Positions 18,582-26,658 of a stretch of 64,000 bases of DNA are shown one piece after another. This DNA is from JAFEDN01 sp963818985 (GTDB lineage Bacteria > Pseudomonadota > Gammaproteobacteria > Coxiellales > Coxiellaceae). Location of the stretch: NCBI GenBank assembly GCA_963818985.1, contig CAWFUJ010000009.1, positions 1 through 64,000 of the forward strand, written 5' to 3'. Each line of letters starts with the position of its first letter. Position 1 is the stretch's first letter. A program made the position numbers and the translations under genes. Under the pieces are notes generated by a model that was not told where the DNA came from, did not search any database, and was given only the letters and a program-made list of their open reading frames with translations.

Positions 18582-19073
18582 ATGAAAATAAACAAAACTC
18601 AATGGCTAAAAGCCGTGCCCTGGTTTTTGATCAGTATTTTAGTCATTATCATCGACCAATGCAGCAAATATATAATTTTGAAAAATTTCTATTTAGAAGA
18701 AAACTTGCGGGTCCTACCGTTTTTTAATTTAATTTTGCGTTATAATCAGGGCGCTTCTTTTGGATTCTTAAATCAAGCAGGTGGTTGGCAGGTATTATTT
18801 TTAAGTGCTATTTCTTTTATTGTCATAGTGATATTGTTTATTTGGTTATTACGAATAGCTTATCCCAATGCATGGCTAGCTTGCGCATTAAGTTTAATTT
18901 TAGGCGGGGCGACGGGAAATTTAATTGATCGATTGCGTCTTCATTATGTGATAGATTTTTTCGATTTTCATGTGGGTGCTTGGCATTATGCAACCTTCAA
19001 TGTGGCAGATAGTGCGGTAGTCGTTGGAGTCGCGATGGTCATTCTACAGGCATTATTTAAAAAGCATAGTTAA
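18582..19073 (+). CDS. lspA: Lipoprotein signal peptidase II
   Basis: 163 residues with four transmembrane helices. DQCSKYIILKNF, YNQGASFGFL, GGATGNLIDR and VIDFFDFH, FNVADSAV contain the two catalytic aspartates. It cleaves prolipoprotein signal peptides in the inner membrane after diacylglyceryl transfer. It follows ileS, the conserved gammaproteobacterial pair. The reading frame is intact although ileS is damaged. Confidence 0.95.
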   Translation: MKINKTQWLKAVPWFLISILVIIIDQCSKYIILKNFYLEENLRVLPFFNLILRYNQGASFGFLNQAGGWQVLFLSAISFIVIVILFIWLLRIAYPNAWLACALSLILGGATGNLIDRLRLHYVIDFFDFHVGAWHYATFNVADSAVVVGVAMVILQALFKKHS

Positions 19074-19109
19074 TCACCGGGTAGAAGGGAACGTCCACTT
19101 TTGGCTCGG

Positions 19110-19135
19110 TTGAACGTTCTGCGTTTGCAAGTTCA
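19110..19135 (-). repeat. Dispersed 26-bp element, copy 2 (inverted)
   Basis: Reverse complement of 4415-4440 with 25 of 26 matching. It lies between the convergent ends of lspA and the next gene. Confidence 0.6.
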
Positions 19136-19156
19136 GACACCATGAAACGTTACGGA

Positions 19157-20314
19157 TTAACTATGGCTCATGACTAAACGGGGCGTACTAGATGCGGTAG
19201 CAGGTTTTTCTTCTGGCGGAGTGGGAAATCCCCTACTTATATTAACGACTGGGTCTTTATCATCGTTCTTTATTGCAGCTAATTTTTCGAATGTATTTTC
19301 TATAGCGTACATTTGATTTTGTGAATTTTCATTGGGATTTCCGGCCTGAATAATCCCAAATTCAATAACTTTGGCTTCAAGATCACTTAAACGATATTGT
19401 TGATCAGGTTTCAATTGGAGCTTTTGATTAAAGTTTTTAAGTTCATCGTCAGTGATGGGTTGGGTAGTCAATTCTTCCTGAATCTCTTGCGATAAATTTA
19501 ATAAACGCACTTCATCGTTTGCTAAAAGAATATTATGCGCGGCAAAAACATCATCAAATTCTGCACGCTGCTCTGCGCTTGGTTTGGAGATTTTCGCAAA
19601 ATCTTGGGCAAATTCAAGGAAGGTATTTTTAATATCTTGGTGGTTAGCGCCGGGCTTTAATCCAAGTAACCATAAGCAAGTTCTTAATTGGACGGCGGTG
19701 ACTGATTTTGGAGTCAGTGTATACAAGAAATGTAAAAATGAAGGTCTTGGTTTTGGTTGTAATAGATTTGATTCAACGGACTGATTATTAGGATCAGCTA
19801 TGTATGCAGCAGAGGCAGCTTCTTTAGCCTCTTTATAAGCAAGGTATTTAAGTAGTTTACGCAATTTTTTCTGGTATTCTTTAATTTGGTTTTCCCTACG
19901 TAAAGCTTCAAAAATTGCCGCCCATTTTTTATGGGCAAAAAATAATTTTTTGGTAAACTCTTTTTTATTATTTTCTTCGGTAGAATTTTTCTCATGATTA
20001 GGTAATTTTACCACTTCGACGATGGTTTGGGCGGTAAGCTGAGCTACTCTATTTAGAGATCTATAAAATTCTGGGCGCCGTAGGGTTTTCTGGCGCAATT
20101 GAGGATTTTGTTGTATTAAAGTTACGGCCATATCTGCAGCAATTTGTTGACACACAACCTCTTGAATAGCGGGGCGATTATCGTTGATCCATTTGCGTTC
20201 TGCGGGTATACGCACGATCTTACTGGCCAATTCAGTATATTTTTTAATATCTAATTTTGGTACAGCCACAGTGTCTATTGGTTTTTGGATTATCTTCTTC
20301 CTCATGACCCCCAT
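19157..20314 (-). CDS. Unknown protein with degenerate DnaJ-like domain
   Basis: 385 residues, hydrophilic and mostly helical, no signal or membrane segment. Residues about 210-280 (LGLKPGANHQDIKNTF ... FDDVFAAHNILLANDE) follow the spacing of a J-domain (helix I LGL, helix II, helix III ending in a 'LSD'-like position), but the HPD tripeptide that stimulates Hsp70 is absent. The start is ATG 20314, or ATG 20305 with GGGGG just before it. It stands alone, convergent to lspA. Possibilities are a lineage-specific effector mimicking a J-protein or a structural domain only; I cannot choose between them. Confidence 0.6.
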   Translation of the reverse strand: MGVMRKKIIQKPIDTVAVPKLDIKKYTELASKIVRIPAERKWINDNRPAIQEVVCQQIAADMAVTLIQQNPQLRQKTLRRPEFYRSLNRVAQLTAQTIVEVVKLPNHEKNSTEENNKKEFTKKLFFAHKKWAAIFEALRRENQIKEYQKKLRKLLKYLAYKEAKEAASAAYIADPNNQSVESNLLQPKPRPSFLHFLYTLTPKSVTAVQLRTCLWLLGLKPGANHQDIKNTFLEFAQDFAKISKPSAEQRAEFDDVFAAHNILLANDEVRLLNLSQEIQEELTTQPITDDELKNFNQKLQLKPDQQYRLSDLEAKVIEFGIIQAGNPNENSQNQMYAIENTFEKLAAIKNDDKDPVVNISRGFPTPPEEKPATASSTPRLVMSHS

Positions 20315-20436
20315 TATCTAATATTTTTCTTAAGGGAATATTAAAACCTAAAAGCAAGGCGAATTGCTCGAATTGCCTCATAAAAAAGCTAACCAGAGGA
20401 GGTCTAACTCAGGGAAAAAGAAGCCGGCGTGCCTTG

Positions 20437-20481
20437 TTGGCAATTGCAGCCTATGATGCTATACTGATGATTGTAGCATCA
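20437..20481 (+). promoter_or_regulatory. Promoter with palindromic operator of the toxin-antitoxin module
   Basis: TTGGCA (20437-20442), a 17-bp spacer and TATACT (20460-20465) form a good sigma-70 promoter. TGATGCTA (20454-20461) and TAGCATCA (20474-20481) are perfect eight-base inverted arms overlapping the -10 box. RHH antitoxins usually bind such palindromes, so this is very likely the autoregulatory operator. Confidence 0.7.
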
Positions 20482-20511
20482 AATAAAAGTCTATTTTCAT
20501 CGAGGTGATGT

Positions 20512-20763
20512 ATGAATTCATCAACTTTAATCTCAGTTCGTGTCAAGCCCGAAATTGCGGAGCGCCTAAAGGCCTTATCTCAAATTATGCACCGCTCAAG
20601 TTCGTTCTTGGCGGCTGAGGCGTTGGAAGAATATTTAGAGATTCATGAATGGCAAATTCAGGCAATTCAAGAAGGGCTTAATGCCGTAGACCGTGAAGAG
20701 GTCATCGATTTTGAGAGTGTTAAAAAGAAATGGGAAAAACGGCGTGAAGATTCGTCTCGCTAA
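20512..20763 (+). CDS. RHH antitoxin, ParD/CopG-like
   Basis: 83 residues. The N-terminus STLISVRVKPEIAERLKALSQIMHRSSSFLAAEALEEYL is a typical ribbon-helix-helix: a beta strand with alternating residues followed by two helices. The acidic C-terminal tail would wrap the toxin. GAGGTGATGT precedes ATG 20512. Its 3' end overlaps the toxin start by 20 bases, and an inverted repeat sits in its promoter, as expected for an autoregulated antitoxin. Confidence 0.88.
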   Translation: MNSSTLISVRVKPEIAERLKALSQIMHRSSSFLAAEALEEYLEIHEWQIQAIQEGLNAVDREEVIDFESVKKKWEKRREDSSR

Positions 20764-21022
20764 ACCAGCGGAACACGATTTGGAAGAAGTTGAAGCTTAT
20801 ATTAGCCTAGATAACCCTGCGGCGGCGCTGCGAACAGTGGGGCGTGTGCTGGAGGCTATTGAGTATTTACTACAATTTCCTAATATGGGCAGAGCTGGGC
20901 GACTGACCGGCACTCGAGAATTAATTGTCAGCGGTACCCCCTTTATTGTGATTTATCAAATTCGACGTCCCGATATTGACGTGTTGAGAATTTTACATGC
21001 TGCCAGAAAATGGCCTCATTAA
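20744..21022 (+). CDS. RelE/ParE-family toxin
   Basis: 92 residues from GTG 20744 (MKIRLAKPAEHDLEEVEAYIS). The pattern continues with NPAAALRTVGRVLEAIEYLLQFPNMGR and ends RILHAARKWP, characteristic of ParE-like toxins (ParE poisons gyrase; RelE cuts mRNA on the ribosome; sequence alone does not decide which). GTG is chosen because upstream in-frame codons lie in the antitoxin and MKIRL is the usual beginning. The module abuts the left edge of the suspected genomic island. Confidence 0.88.
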   Translation: MKIRLAKPAEHDLEEVEAYISLDNPAAALRTVGRVLEAIEYLLQFPNMGRAGRLTGTRELIVSGTPFIVIYQIRRPDIDVLRILHAARKWPH

Positions 21023-21035
21023 TTTTTTTATTTGG

Positions 21036-21063
21036 TTTATTAATGGGTCGCCCTGCGATTCGA
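21036..21063 (+). repeat. Partial copy of tRNA-Lys 3' end (candidate attL)
   Basis: TTTATTAATGGGTCG followed by CCCTGCGATTCGA. The tRNA-Lys end and trailer at 41661-41687 read TTTATTGATGGGTCG then TCCGCGATTCGA: two mismatches and one indel in 28, in the same orientation. The shared text includes non-tRNA trailer, as an integrase crossover core at a tRNA 3' end would. Confidence 0.55.
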
Positions 21064-21202
21064 TGCTGCTATAATCCGCTATGCGAAAAAAAAATAGGAA
21101 GAAACTGCAGACTGGCAAGTCATGACGGAAAACGAGAAGATATGATATGTAAAAGTTTCCTAGAAGAAGGATTGCATAGCCCTTTTTTGGGCTTGGGCCT
21201 TT

Positions 21203-21226
21203 CCCCCCTTTAATCGGGGTAGAGCC
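21203..21226. repeat. Solo ISL3-type terminal inverted repeat
   Basis: CCCCCCTTTAATCGGGGTAG then AGCC is the reverse complement of the ISL3 element end seen at 39011 (GGCTCTACCCCACTTAAGGG), with a few differences. No transposase adjoins it in the right orientation, so it is a leftover end. Confidence 0.55.
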
Positions 21227-21232
21227 ACGTTA

Positions 21233-21730
21233 TTACAAAGATGTACTAAAAATCGTTTTTCCTGTCGTTGGTTGCTTTGCCGACTCTATTCCTTGTTTAA
21301 TCTGCGTTCTGAATTTTACACACCCCTGATTTGTTTCTTTCGACAAATATGTGGGGGTAGGGTACATGATTTGCCCTTTCACTAACAACATACCGACCCT
21401 CGTCACTGGGTTGAATTTGTTAACGGTATGCCCCGTCTCCCGCCAACCCGATCGATTCTCTTCCACGACATTTTTTAATTGCTCCCACGACGAAATACGA
21501 AGTATCCCGTGGTCGCCAATAACTTTGCTTAAATGGAACGCTTGGATGAATGGGTTCAGTTCGATTTCGAGTAACAATTGATACCATTCTTCGTAAGTCT
21601 TTGGGTCGAAGTTCGGAACAATGAACACTTCTTGATAATATTTCAAATTATGTTTCTGGCAATCTTCCCAGATCATCGGTGCAACGCCGCCTGCCTGTTT
21701 CAGCAACGTATTGACTACATCGGGACACAT
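21233..21730 (-). CDS. Hypothetical protein, 165 residues
   Basis: Unrecognised soluble protein, moderately rich in Trp and Pro (IWEDCQKHN, NFDPKTYEEWYQLL, ISSWEQLKNVV). The frame is open only slightly upstream of ATG 21730 and the purine-rich AAAGGAG lies rather far away, so the start is weak. It may be the 3' end of a longer gene whose start was lost, since IS debris lies on both sides. Confidence 0.4.
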   Translation of the reverse strand: MCPDVVNTLLKQAGGVAPMIWEDCQKHNLKYYQEVFIVPNFDPKTYEEWYQLLLEIELNPFIQAFHLSKVIGDHGILRISSWEQLKNVVEENRSGWRETGHTVNKFNPVTRVGMLLVKGQIMYPTPTYLSKETNQGCVKFRTQIKQGIESAKQPTTGKTIFSTSL

Positions 21731-21987
21731 GCCCCAAGCCGCCGCTCCTTTAGGATTTTTGGTGCGTCAGGATGGTGCGTGATCGGGGTGCGTGTGCAGA
21801 TTAAGCAAGCATCGCTCCGCTGTGCCTTTGCAAGTGCATTCGCGAGTCAGGCACAGCGGAGCGGCTGGGTAGTAAAAATAAACGGAGGGGTAACAATTAT
21901 TATTGATTTTTTCGCCACAGGCTGCTACCCGAAACTGGCAGGTTACTTTCTGATTTTGATGATGATGTTTTTTTGTAAAATATTCTT

Positions 21988-22290
21988 TGTATCGGACGGC
22001 ATCAATGCGCCACCGAAAAAATTCGATCCCAGGTCTTTCAACTCCACACCCAAGGTGTTTCTCAAAAAGATTTGGCTCAGAACTTACGGTGTGGCAAATC
22101 CACGATTGAACGATGGTAATCACCAAGGCTACCTCCGACAACACGCCGAATTGGATCAACGCATCTGTCCCAAAATCCTTGGACTTGATGAGCATTTCTT
22201 CAGTAAAAAGAAAGGCTATGCCACCACCTTTTGTGATCTAAAAAAACATAAAATTTTTGATGTCGTAACCTCTAAATCTGCTGCCGGACT
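21988..22290 (+). pseudogene. ISL3-family transposase remnant
   Basis: The DNA and protein match the middle of the transposase at 39094: KKIWLRTYGVANPRLN in one frame preserves the DNA of the QKDLAQ helix-turn-helix in a shifted frame, and GLDEHFFSKKKGYATTFCDL then HKIFDV are nearly the same protein. Only about 300 bases survive, without the catalytic acidic residues or the ends. It is far more diverged than the elements at 39-41 kb, so it is an older insertion. Confidence 0.8.
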
Positions 22291-22330
22291 TAAATCTAAA
22301 GTACTTTAGCTAATCAAAGAGCTGTTATAA

Positions 22331-22446
22331 ATGTTTCTAAAATCACTTATCAAATGGATCAATTGGAAAAAAAACCATTCATTAAAAGAACGCTTAGGGT
22401 TAAATTCACAAAACTCATCATTACCCTCTTGTAATATAATTCTGTA
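22331..22446 (+). pseudogene. IS66-type transposase N-terminal scrap
   Basis: The reading NHSLKERLGLNSQNSSLPS closely resembles the N-terminal part of IS66 TnpC transposases (a leucine-zipper-like helix followed by 'LNQNSxNSSKPPS'). The preceding QMDQLEKK lies in another frame, so the fragment has a frame change. No IS66 accessory genes or ends were seen. Confidence 0.45.
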
Positions 22447-22605
22447 AGGAAAACATATTGATTTTATCTAGAAACAGGTGTTACAAAGTCAAAATACTTG
22501 TGTGTTAATAATAATTAACGTAATGTGCGGCGTGCGGTTAAAACTATATTTTTCTAGCACAATAGAACGAAAATGAATTTCGTTATTTATAATCAGGAGG
22601 ATTTC

Positions 22606-25600
22606 ATGAGTAGAGATCATAATGAGGAACACTCTTCCGGTGAACGTGAGCACGAGAAAGCTTCTAGAAGTGCTGAGGCGAAGAAAATTGAAAAAAAGAC
22701 AGAGGAGCGAATCGCGGACGAATTTAAAAGTGCAGAGGCCGCAGCTGCGGCTGTGAAGGACGTGGTGACGGAGACAAATGTCAAGATCCAAAGTGGGGAA
22801 AATAAAGAGTTAGGGGAAAAAGCAGAAGCAATAGAGCTAAGCGAAACTCGTTTTTATTCCACTGCTGAATGGAAAGTCTCTTCAGGCGATAGCGAATCTT
22901 CTTCATCTGAGATGAAGCCAATATTAGACCAATTGCACCAGATCTGGGAGCACATTCAGCAAGAGGGTAAGGAGAGCAATCGCAAGAAATGCTGTAATTA
23001 TTTAAATATGTTCGTAGGACTTGCCGGTAACCTGGTAACTTTTCTTGGTATTTGGGGGGTGGTTCAATCTTTCAAAAATACATCCCCCGGCGATCCTCCT
23101 CCTGCGGATCCCGAGTATGCAAAAGTTCAAAAAATATTACTGGCTTGGCAAACTCAACCGGACGAAGTTTGGTGGAACACATTTGCAAACTTTATGCGTG
23201 CCAATCCCACGCTAACGCTTAATGATCATATTTTTTATTTGCAAGTTACTATGTCCATATCTCCCATCATACCTGTTCTATGGCAGAGCTATAAAGATAT
23301 CTCGGATATGGTTGATAAACTCATCACCTTTTATCAGCAGCCTGATGTGTATATTTCTGATATTTATTTAGAAATAGTCAAGCCAGATTGCTACTATAAT
23401 GGCTCGCCTTTGCCACGTGGAGCGGCAGCATATCTGTTGCAATTAGTATTAGCTAAGATTCTAGCTGATAAACTACCGGTAAAAAGACTTCCGCAGATAG
23501 CTAGTCTAGCGGATAGTAAAGAGATGGGGAGCAGCAGAGCTCTGTCTCGCCTACACAGATCAGCATTAGTCGCGTTATCAGCGGTTACGCCGAGACCATT
23601 TTTAGAATCAAAGCCGTTAACAATGAGTTCCAGCGGTATAGATGATAAAGGCAAAGAAAATATTTCGCGTGCGTTAGACATCGCTAGTACCTTATCCTGG
23701 GCGATTCCAGAAGCAGGGCCTTTTATTAGCGCCGGTATTTCCTTGGCCAAATGGATCTTTGGTTTGGATTCAGCAGGTGGTACAGATTTCACTCCGATTT
23801 TCCAAGCGATTTCCGATATGGAAAAACGCTTGGAAGATTATCTGCAGATACAAAATCTCAAAGAATTGATAGAGCGAATCAATGTACAAGGGAAATGGAT
23901 GAACGATTGTATCATGCAATTAGATCGTCTCGGAAAGGAAGCAGATCCCATCCATGCCATTAATGCGATCATAAGAAAACAAGGTTTTTTGGAAGAATTG
24001 AGAGAGATGAACACGCCGAAACCCGGTAGTTTATATTCGGTGATTAATCATTTACTCGACGATGATGATTTTGCAGTAGCTGATGCAAAAAAGCCAGTTG
24101 CTTATACCGATGTTGATCATTTCGAGCGAGTCAAACTTAAATATAAAATGCTTGTCCTTGGCGTGACGATGTATATATCTTCATTGAAAACGCAAATTAT
24201 GATGCAACGGTTTTTGAAAAAGTATGTGCATATCCCAACAGCGGAAATGGATGATACGGTAACCTACGTTATGTTGTTTACTACCATTAAAAGCAGCCCG
24301 ACTCGCGGTTATGTTGGGTGGTATGATAAAATTCGGGTAGACACCGATCTGACTGATCTCATTTCTCCTACAATTTTCCCCAAAATTTTAGCCCGAAGAA
24401 AAGCCATGCTTTTCAGTCTACCACTGACGGCAGGTATGTCTCCTGACGAAGAAAACGCTACAGTGAGGCATTTTCGAGGAACAAGAACTGTGCGTTTTTC
24501 TGCAACGCCTGTCGACAAGACCTGCTTTGGTAAAGATTTTAGCAAAGGCCCCCTGCCACCACCTTACACGGTGGTTCAGCCTTACGGAGTAGGTACTATC
24601 TTGTTGGACCGTAGAAACGTATATCTTACAGCCACTCCCGAGTTAATAGACAGCAAACATGTGGGTGGAGGATTCTCTACTAGTACCCCTAATCCCCATG
24701 GTGGACCCGTAGCTTTGTACGGTAATGCTTTCTTGGATATGTGTTGGCCAAAAGATCAAATCGAAAACATGATATCTACCTATTTTATTCCAGATCATTC
24801 ATGGGGTTTTCATAGCAGCCCTTTCAGAGGGCTGAGAGGAGGGTGGATGATATCTGATCCCAGTATTCAACAATCTGATTGGGTGAAGACGAATGCTATT
24901 GTCTACTGGCAAAATACTAGCGCTACGTTGCAAGATATGTTTCTGCTCAAAAGTGAGAAGGGCGTATTGGTTGTGCGTAGTTGGTTAGATGCTGTAGCAT
25001 TCGAAGAGAACGCTTATCAAGCGCCCACACCCGATGCTATGACAGTGACAGACTGGGCTGTGGACGATAAACCCAGTGATAGCAGTGCTTGGACCCAAAA
25101 AGATGTGCAAGTTCGGTATGCCATCACTTATACACGAGGAAGCGGTGGTGAATCTACGAAAACATGGACCCAGTGGCAATCGATCCCAAAAAATCGGCAC
25201 AATCCCACCTTAAGCAATATTGTGACGCCTGATGATGAACACATCGATTGCATTTGGATTTACCGTCAGTTCGGCATAGCTGTACAAGATCAGTTGCCGA
25301 GTGGAAAAACTAGCATTCGTCCTATCAAGGTGTTCAGTAAATTAGATAAGAGAGATGGCAGGTTTGCTCAAATCTATCAGGATATAACACCTGCACCTGC
25401 AAAGAATTTGCTTGAAGATATCGCGAGTGCAACAACTTCTGCGGCTTTGGTTGTTCGAGGCCATGTTCCTGCAACTGTACGTGCACCTTCACAACCTATG
25501 CAGCCGGCAATGTTTTCCTTTAATAATGATGCTGCCCGAAATCGGAATAGGGAAATAAAGCAGTTGTGCGAACGAATTGCAATGAATTGCAAGGAGTTGC

Positions 25601-25797
25601 TGGATTATTATAGGCCGCGTGGATCTAAGGAAGCAGCAAATCAGGCATATGTAGAAGGAATTCAACGGCAGCTTGCTATCCAGATTAAGGAGCCATCCAG
25701 TGACGCACTGCGTTTGCAATTGGCGGAGATTGCAAAGAAACTACAGGGAAAGCTTCAGGCAGTTTGGTCGGTGCAACCGAGATTATCGCGTTTATAA
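22606..25797 (+). CDS. Large protein with pore-former-like helical hairpin (unknown function)
   Basis: 1063 residues from ATG 22606, which follows AGGAGG by five bases. Residues 1-110 are highly charged and disordered-looking. A single hydrophobic segment lies near 145-165 (LNMFVGLAGNLVTFLGIWGVV). Around residues 370-460 SWAIPEAGPFISAGISLAKW and IFGLDSAGGTDFTPIF, then a long helix, resemble the helical domain I of Cry-type delta-endotoxins and related pore formers; this is visual resemblance only. The C-terminal half is rich in aromatic residues and Gly/Pro, probably beta-rich. It has no export signal that I can see. Position in the island, a single long gene with its own strong binding site, suggests a toxin or effector; I cannot name a family. 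Confidence 0.6.
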   Translation: MSRDHNEEHSSGEREHEKASRSAEAKKIEKKTEERIADEFKSAEAAAAAVKDVVTETNVKIQSGENKELGEKAEAIELSETRFYSTAEWKVSSGDSESSSSEMKPILDQLHQIWEHIQQEGKESNRKKCCNYLNMFVGLAGNLVTFLGIWGVVQSFKNTSPGDPPPADPEYAKVQKILLAWQTQPDEVWWNTFANFMRANPTLTLNDHIFYLQVTMSISPIIPVLWQSYKDISDMVDKLITFYQQPDVYISDIYLEIVKPDCYYNGSPLPRGAAAYLLQLVLAKILADKLPVKRLPQIASLADSKEMGSSRALSRLHRSALVALSAVTPRPFLESKPLTMSSSGIDDKGKENISRALDIASTLSWAIPEAGPFISAGISLAKWIFGLDSAGGTDFTPIFQAISDMEKRLEDYLQIQNLKELIERINVQGKWMNDCIMQLDRLGKEADPIHAINAIIRKQGFLEELREMNTPKPGSLYSVINHLLDDDDFAVADAKKPVAYTDVDHFERVKLKYKMLVLGVTMYISSLKTQIMMQRFLKKYVHIPTAEMDDTVTYVMLFTTIKSSPTRGYVGWYDKIRVDTDLTDLISPTIFPKILARRKAMLFSLPLTAGMSPDEENATVRHFRGTRTVRFSATPVDKTCFGKDFSKGPLPPPYTVVQPYGVGTILLDRRNVYLTATPELIDSKHVGGGFSTSTPNPHGGPVALYGNAFLDMCWPKDQIENMISTYFIPDHSWGFHSSPFRGLRGGWMISDPSIQQSDWVKTNAIVYWQNTSATLQDMFLLKSEKGVLVVRSWLDAVAFEENAYQAPTPDAMTVTDWAVDDKPSDSSAWTQKDVQVRYAITYTRGSGGESTKTWTQWQSIPKNRHNPTLSNIVTPDDEHIDCIWIYRQFGIAVQDQLPSGKTSIRPIKVFSKLDKRDGRFAQIYQDITPAPAKNLLEDIASATTSAALVVRGHVPATVRAPSQPMQPAMFSFNNDAARNRNREIKQLCERIAMNCKELLDYYRPRGSKEAANQAYVEGIQRQLAIQIKEPSSDALRLQLAEIAKKLQGKLQAVWSVQPRLSRL

Positions 25798-25949
25798 AAC
25801 TTGAGCTAACTTTACCATGGATGTCACCATTTGACTCGATAGGTCAGATTAGATTAGTGATAAAAAAGGCTTGACTGAATTCAACGAAGAGAACAACTGT
25901 TGGGTTTGAAAATTGGGATTTAGACATCTGCGCATTGGCTTGGTTAAGG

Positions 25950-26351
25950 TTAATACCTTAATGTCTGTAGCAGTTCTTCCACCCGTTCCTGAGCTTTTGC
26001 CTTGGCTGTTTTCAGCAGCGCTCGGTGTTCTGGGGAGTTTTTTTGAATCCATTCTTCGACTATATGCCGAACCAGAAAACGAGTTTCTAGCTCCCAGGAG
26101 AGCAGAGTTTTCCATAGTAAGGATAGTTGATCCTGATTTAAAGGTGGATTGTTGTAGCCAGTATGGGTTGCCATATTTTTTTCAGTGAGCAACCCTGTGC
26201 GAATAAGCATGCGTGCATATTCGGACACAGAAAGCGCTTTTTGCTGAGAGAATTTTTCAATCTCTTCTAAATCGACAGTGGGCAAGCTAATGGCAATTCT
26301 GCGCATGAGTGCCTTTTTATTTTTTTTGTTATCCATATATTTAAATCTCAT
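25950..26351 (-). CDS. Small RHH-like protein, possibly mobilisation accessory
   Basis: 133 residues. RRIAISLPTVDLEEIEKFSQQKALSVSEYARMLI has the look of a ribbon-helix-helix DNA-binding unit. The remainder is a helical region with many Glu/Lys (LLKTAKAKAQERVEELL). Such layouts occur in MobC-like relaxosome proteins and orphan antitoxins; no relaxase or toxin partner is adjacent. The start ATG 26351 gives a basic N-terminus; ATG 26336 is an alternative. Confidence 0.5.
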   Translation of the reverse strand: MRFKYMDNKKNKKALMRRIAISLPTVDLEEIEKFSQQKALSVSEYARMLIRTGLLTEKNMATHTGYNNPPLNQDQLSLLWKTLLSWELETRFLVRHIVEEWIQKNSPEHRALLKTAKAKAQERVEELLQTLRY

Positions 26352-26658
26352 TAATAGATTTGTCTCACTTTATTCAAGAAGTCCGAGAATTTGAGGATAA
26401 AAATCAGTTTTTGGATAAATTGATTGGATAGCAAAAGCCTTCCTAAAATACGATTTTATTGGGAAAAATTGGGTGTAATTCGTTGCTTGTCGTTAAACAT
26501 TGAGAACTTTTGGCATTAAATCGGAAAGTTTTTGCCTGGCGATCCTGAAGTTTTGAGAGGGTCATTACGTGTTCATTTTAATTTGTTCCTGAGATGATAT
26601 TTCGCAAGTGTGAAGAAATTTTTTTCACACAAAATAAAAAACAATAGAGTTTTTTTCG
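26352..26658. other. Intergenic region with a hairpin before the methylase
   Basis: No gene is supported. GTGTGAA (26608-26614) and TTCACAC (26624-26630) are perfect seven-base arms just before the methylase gene and could be an operator or a weak terminator. The remainder is AT-rich, the likely promoter area for both divergent genes. Confidence 0.4.

Noticed and set aside
21767..22195. 142-codon minus-strand frame
   Set aside because: It lies antisense to the ISL3 transposase remnant and reads as its complement; not an independent gene.
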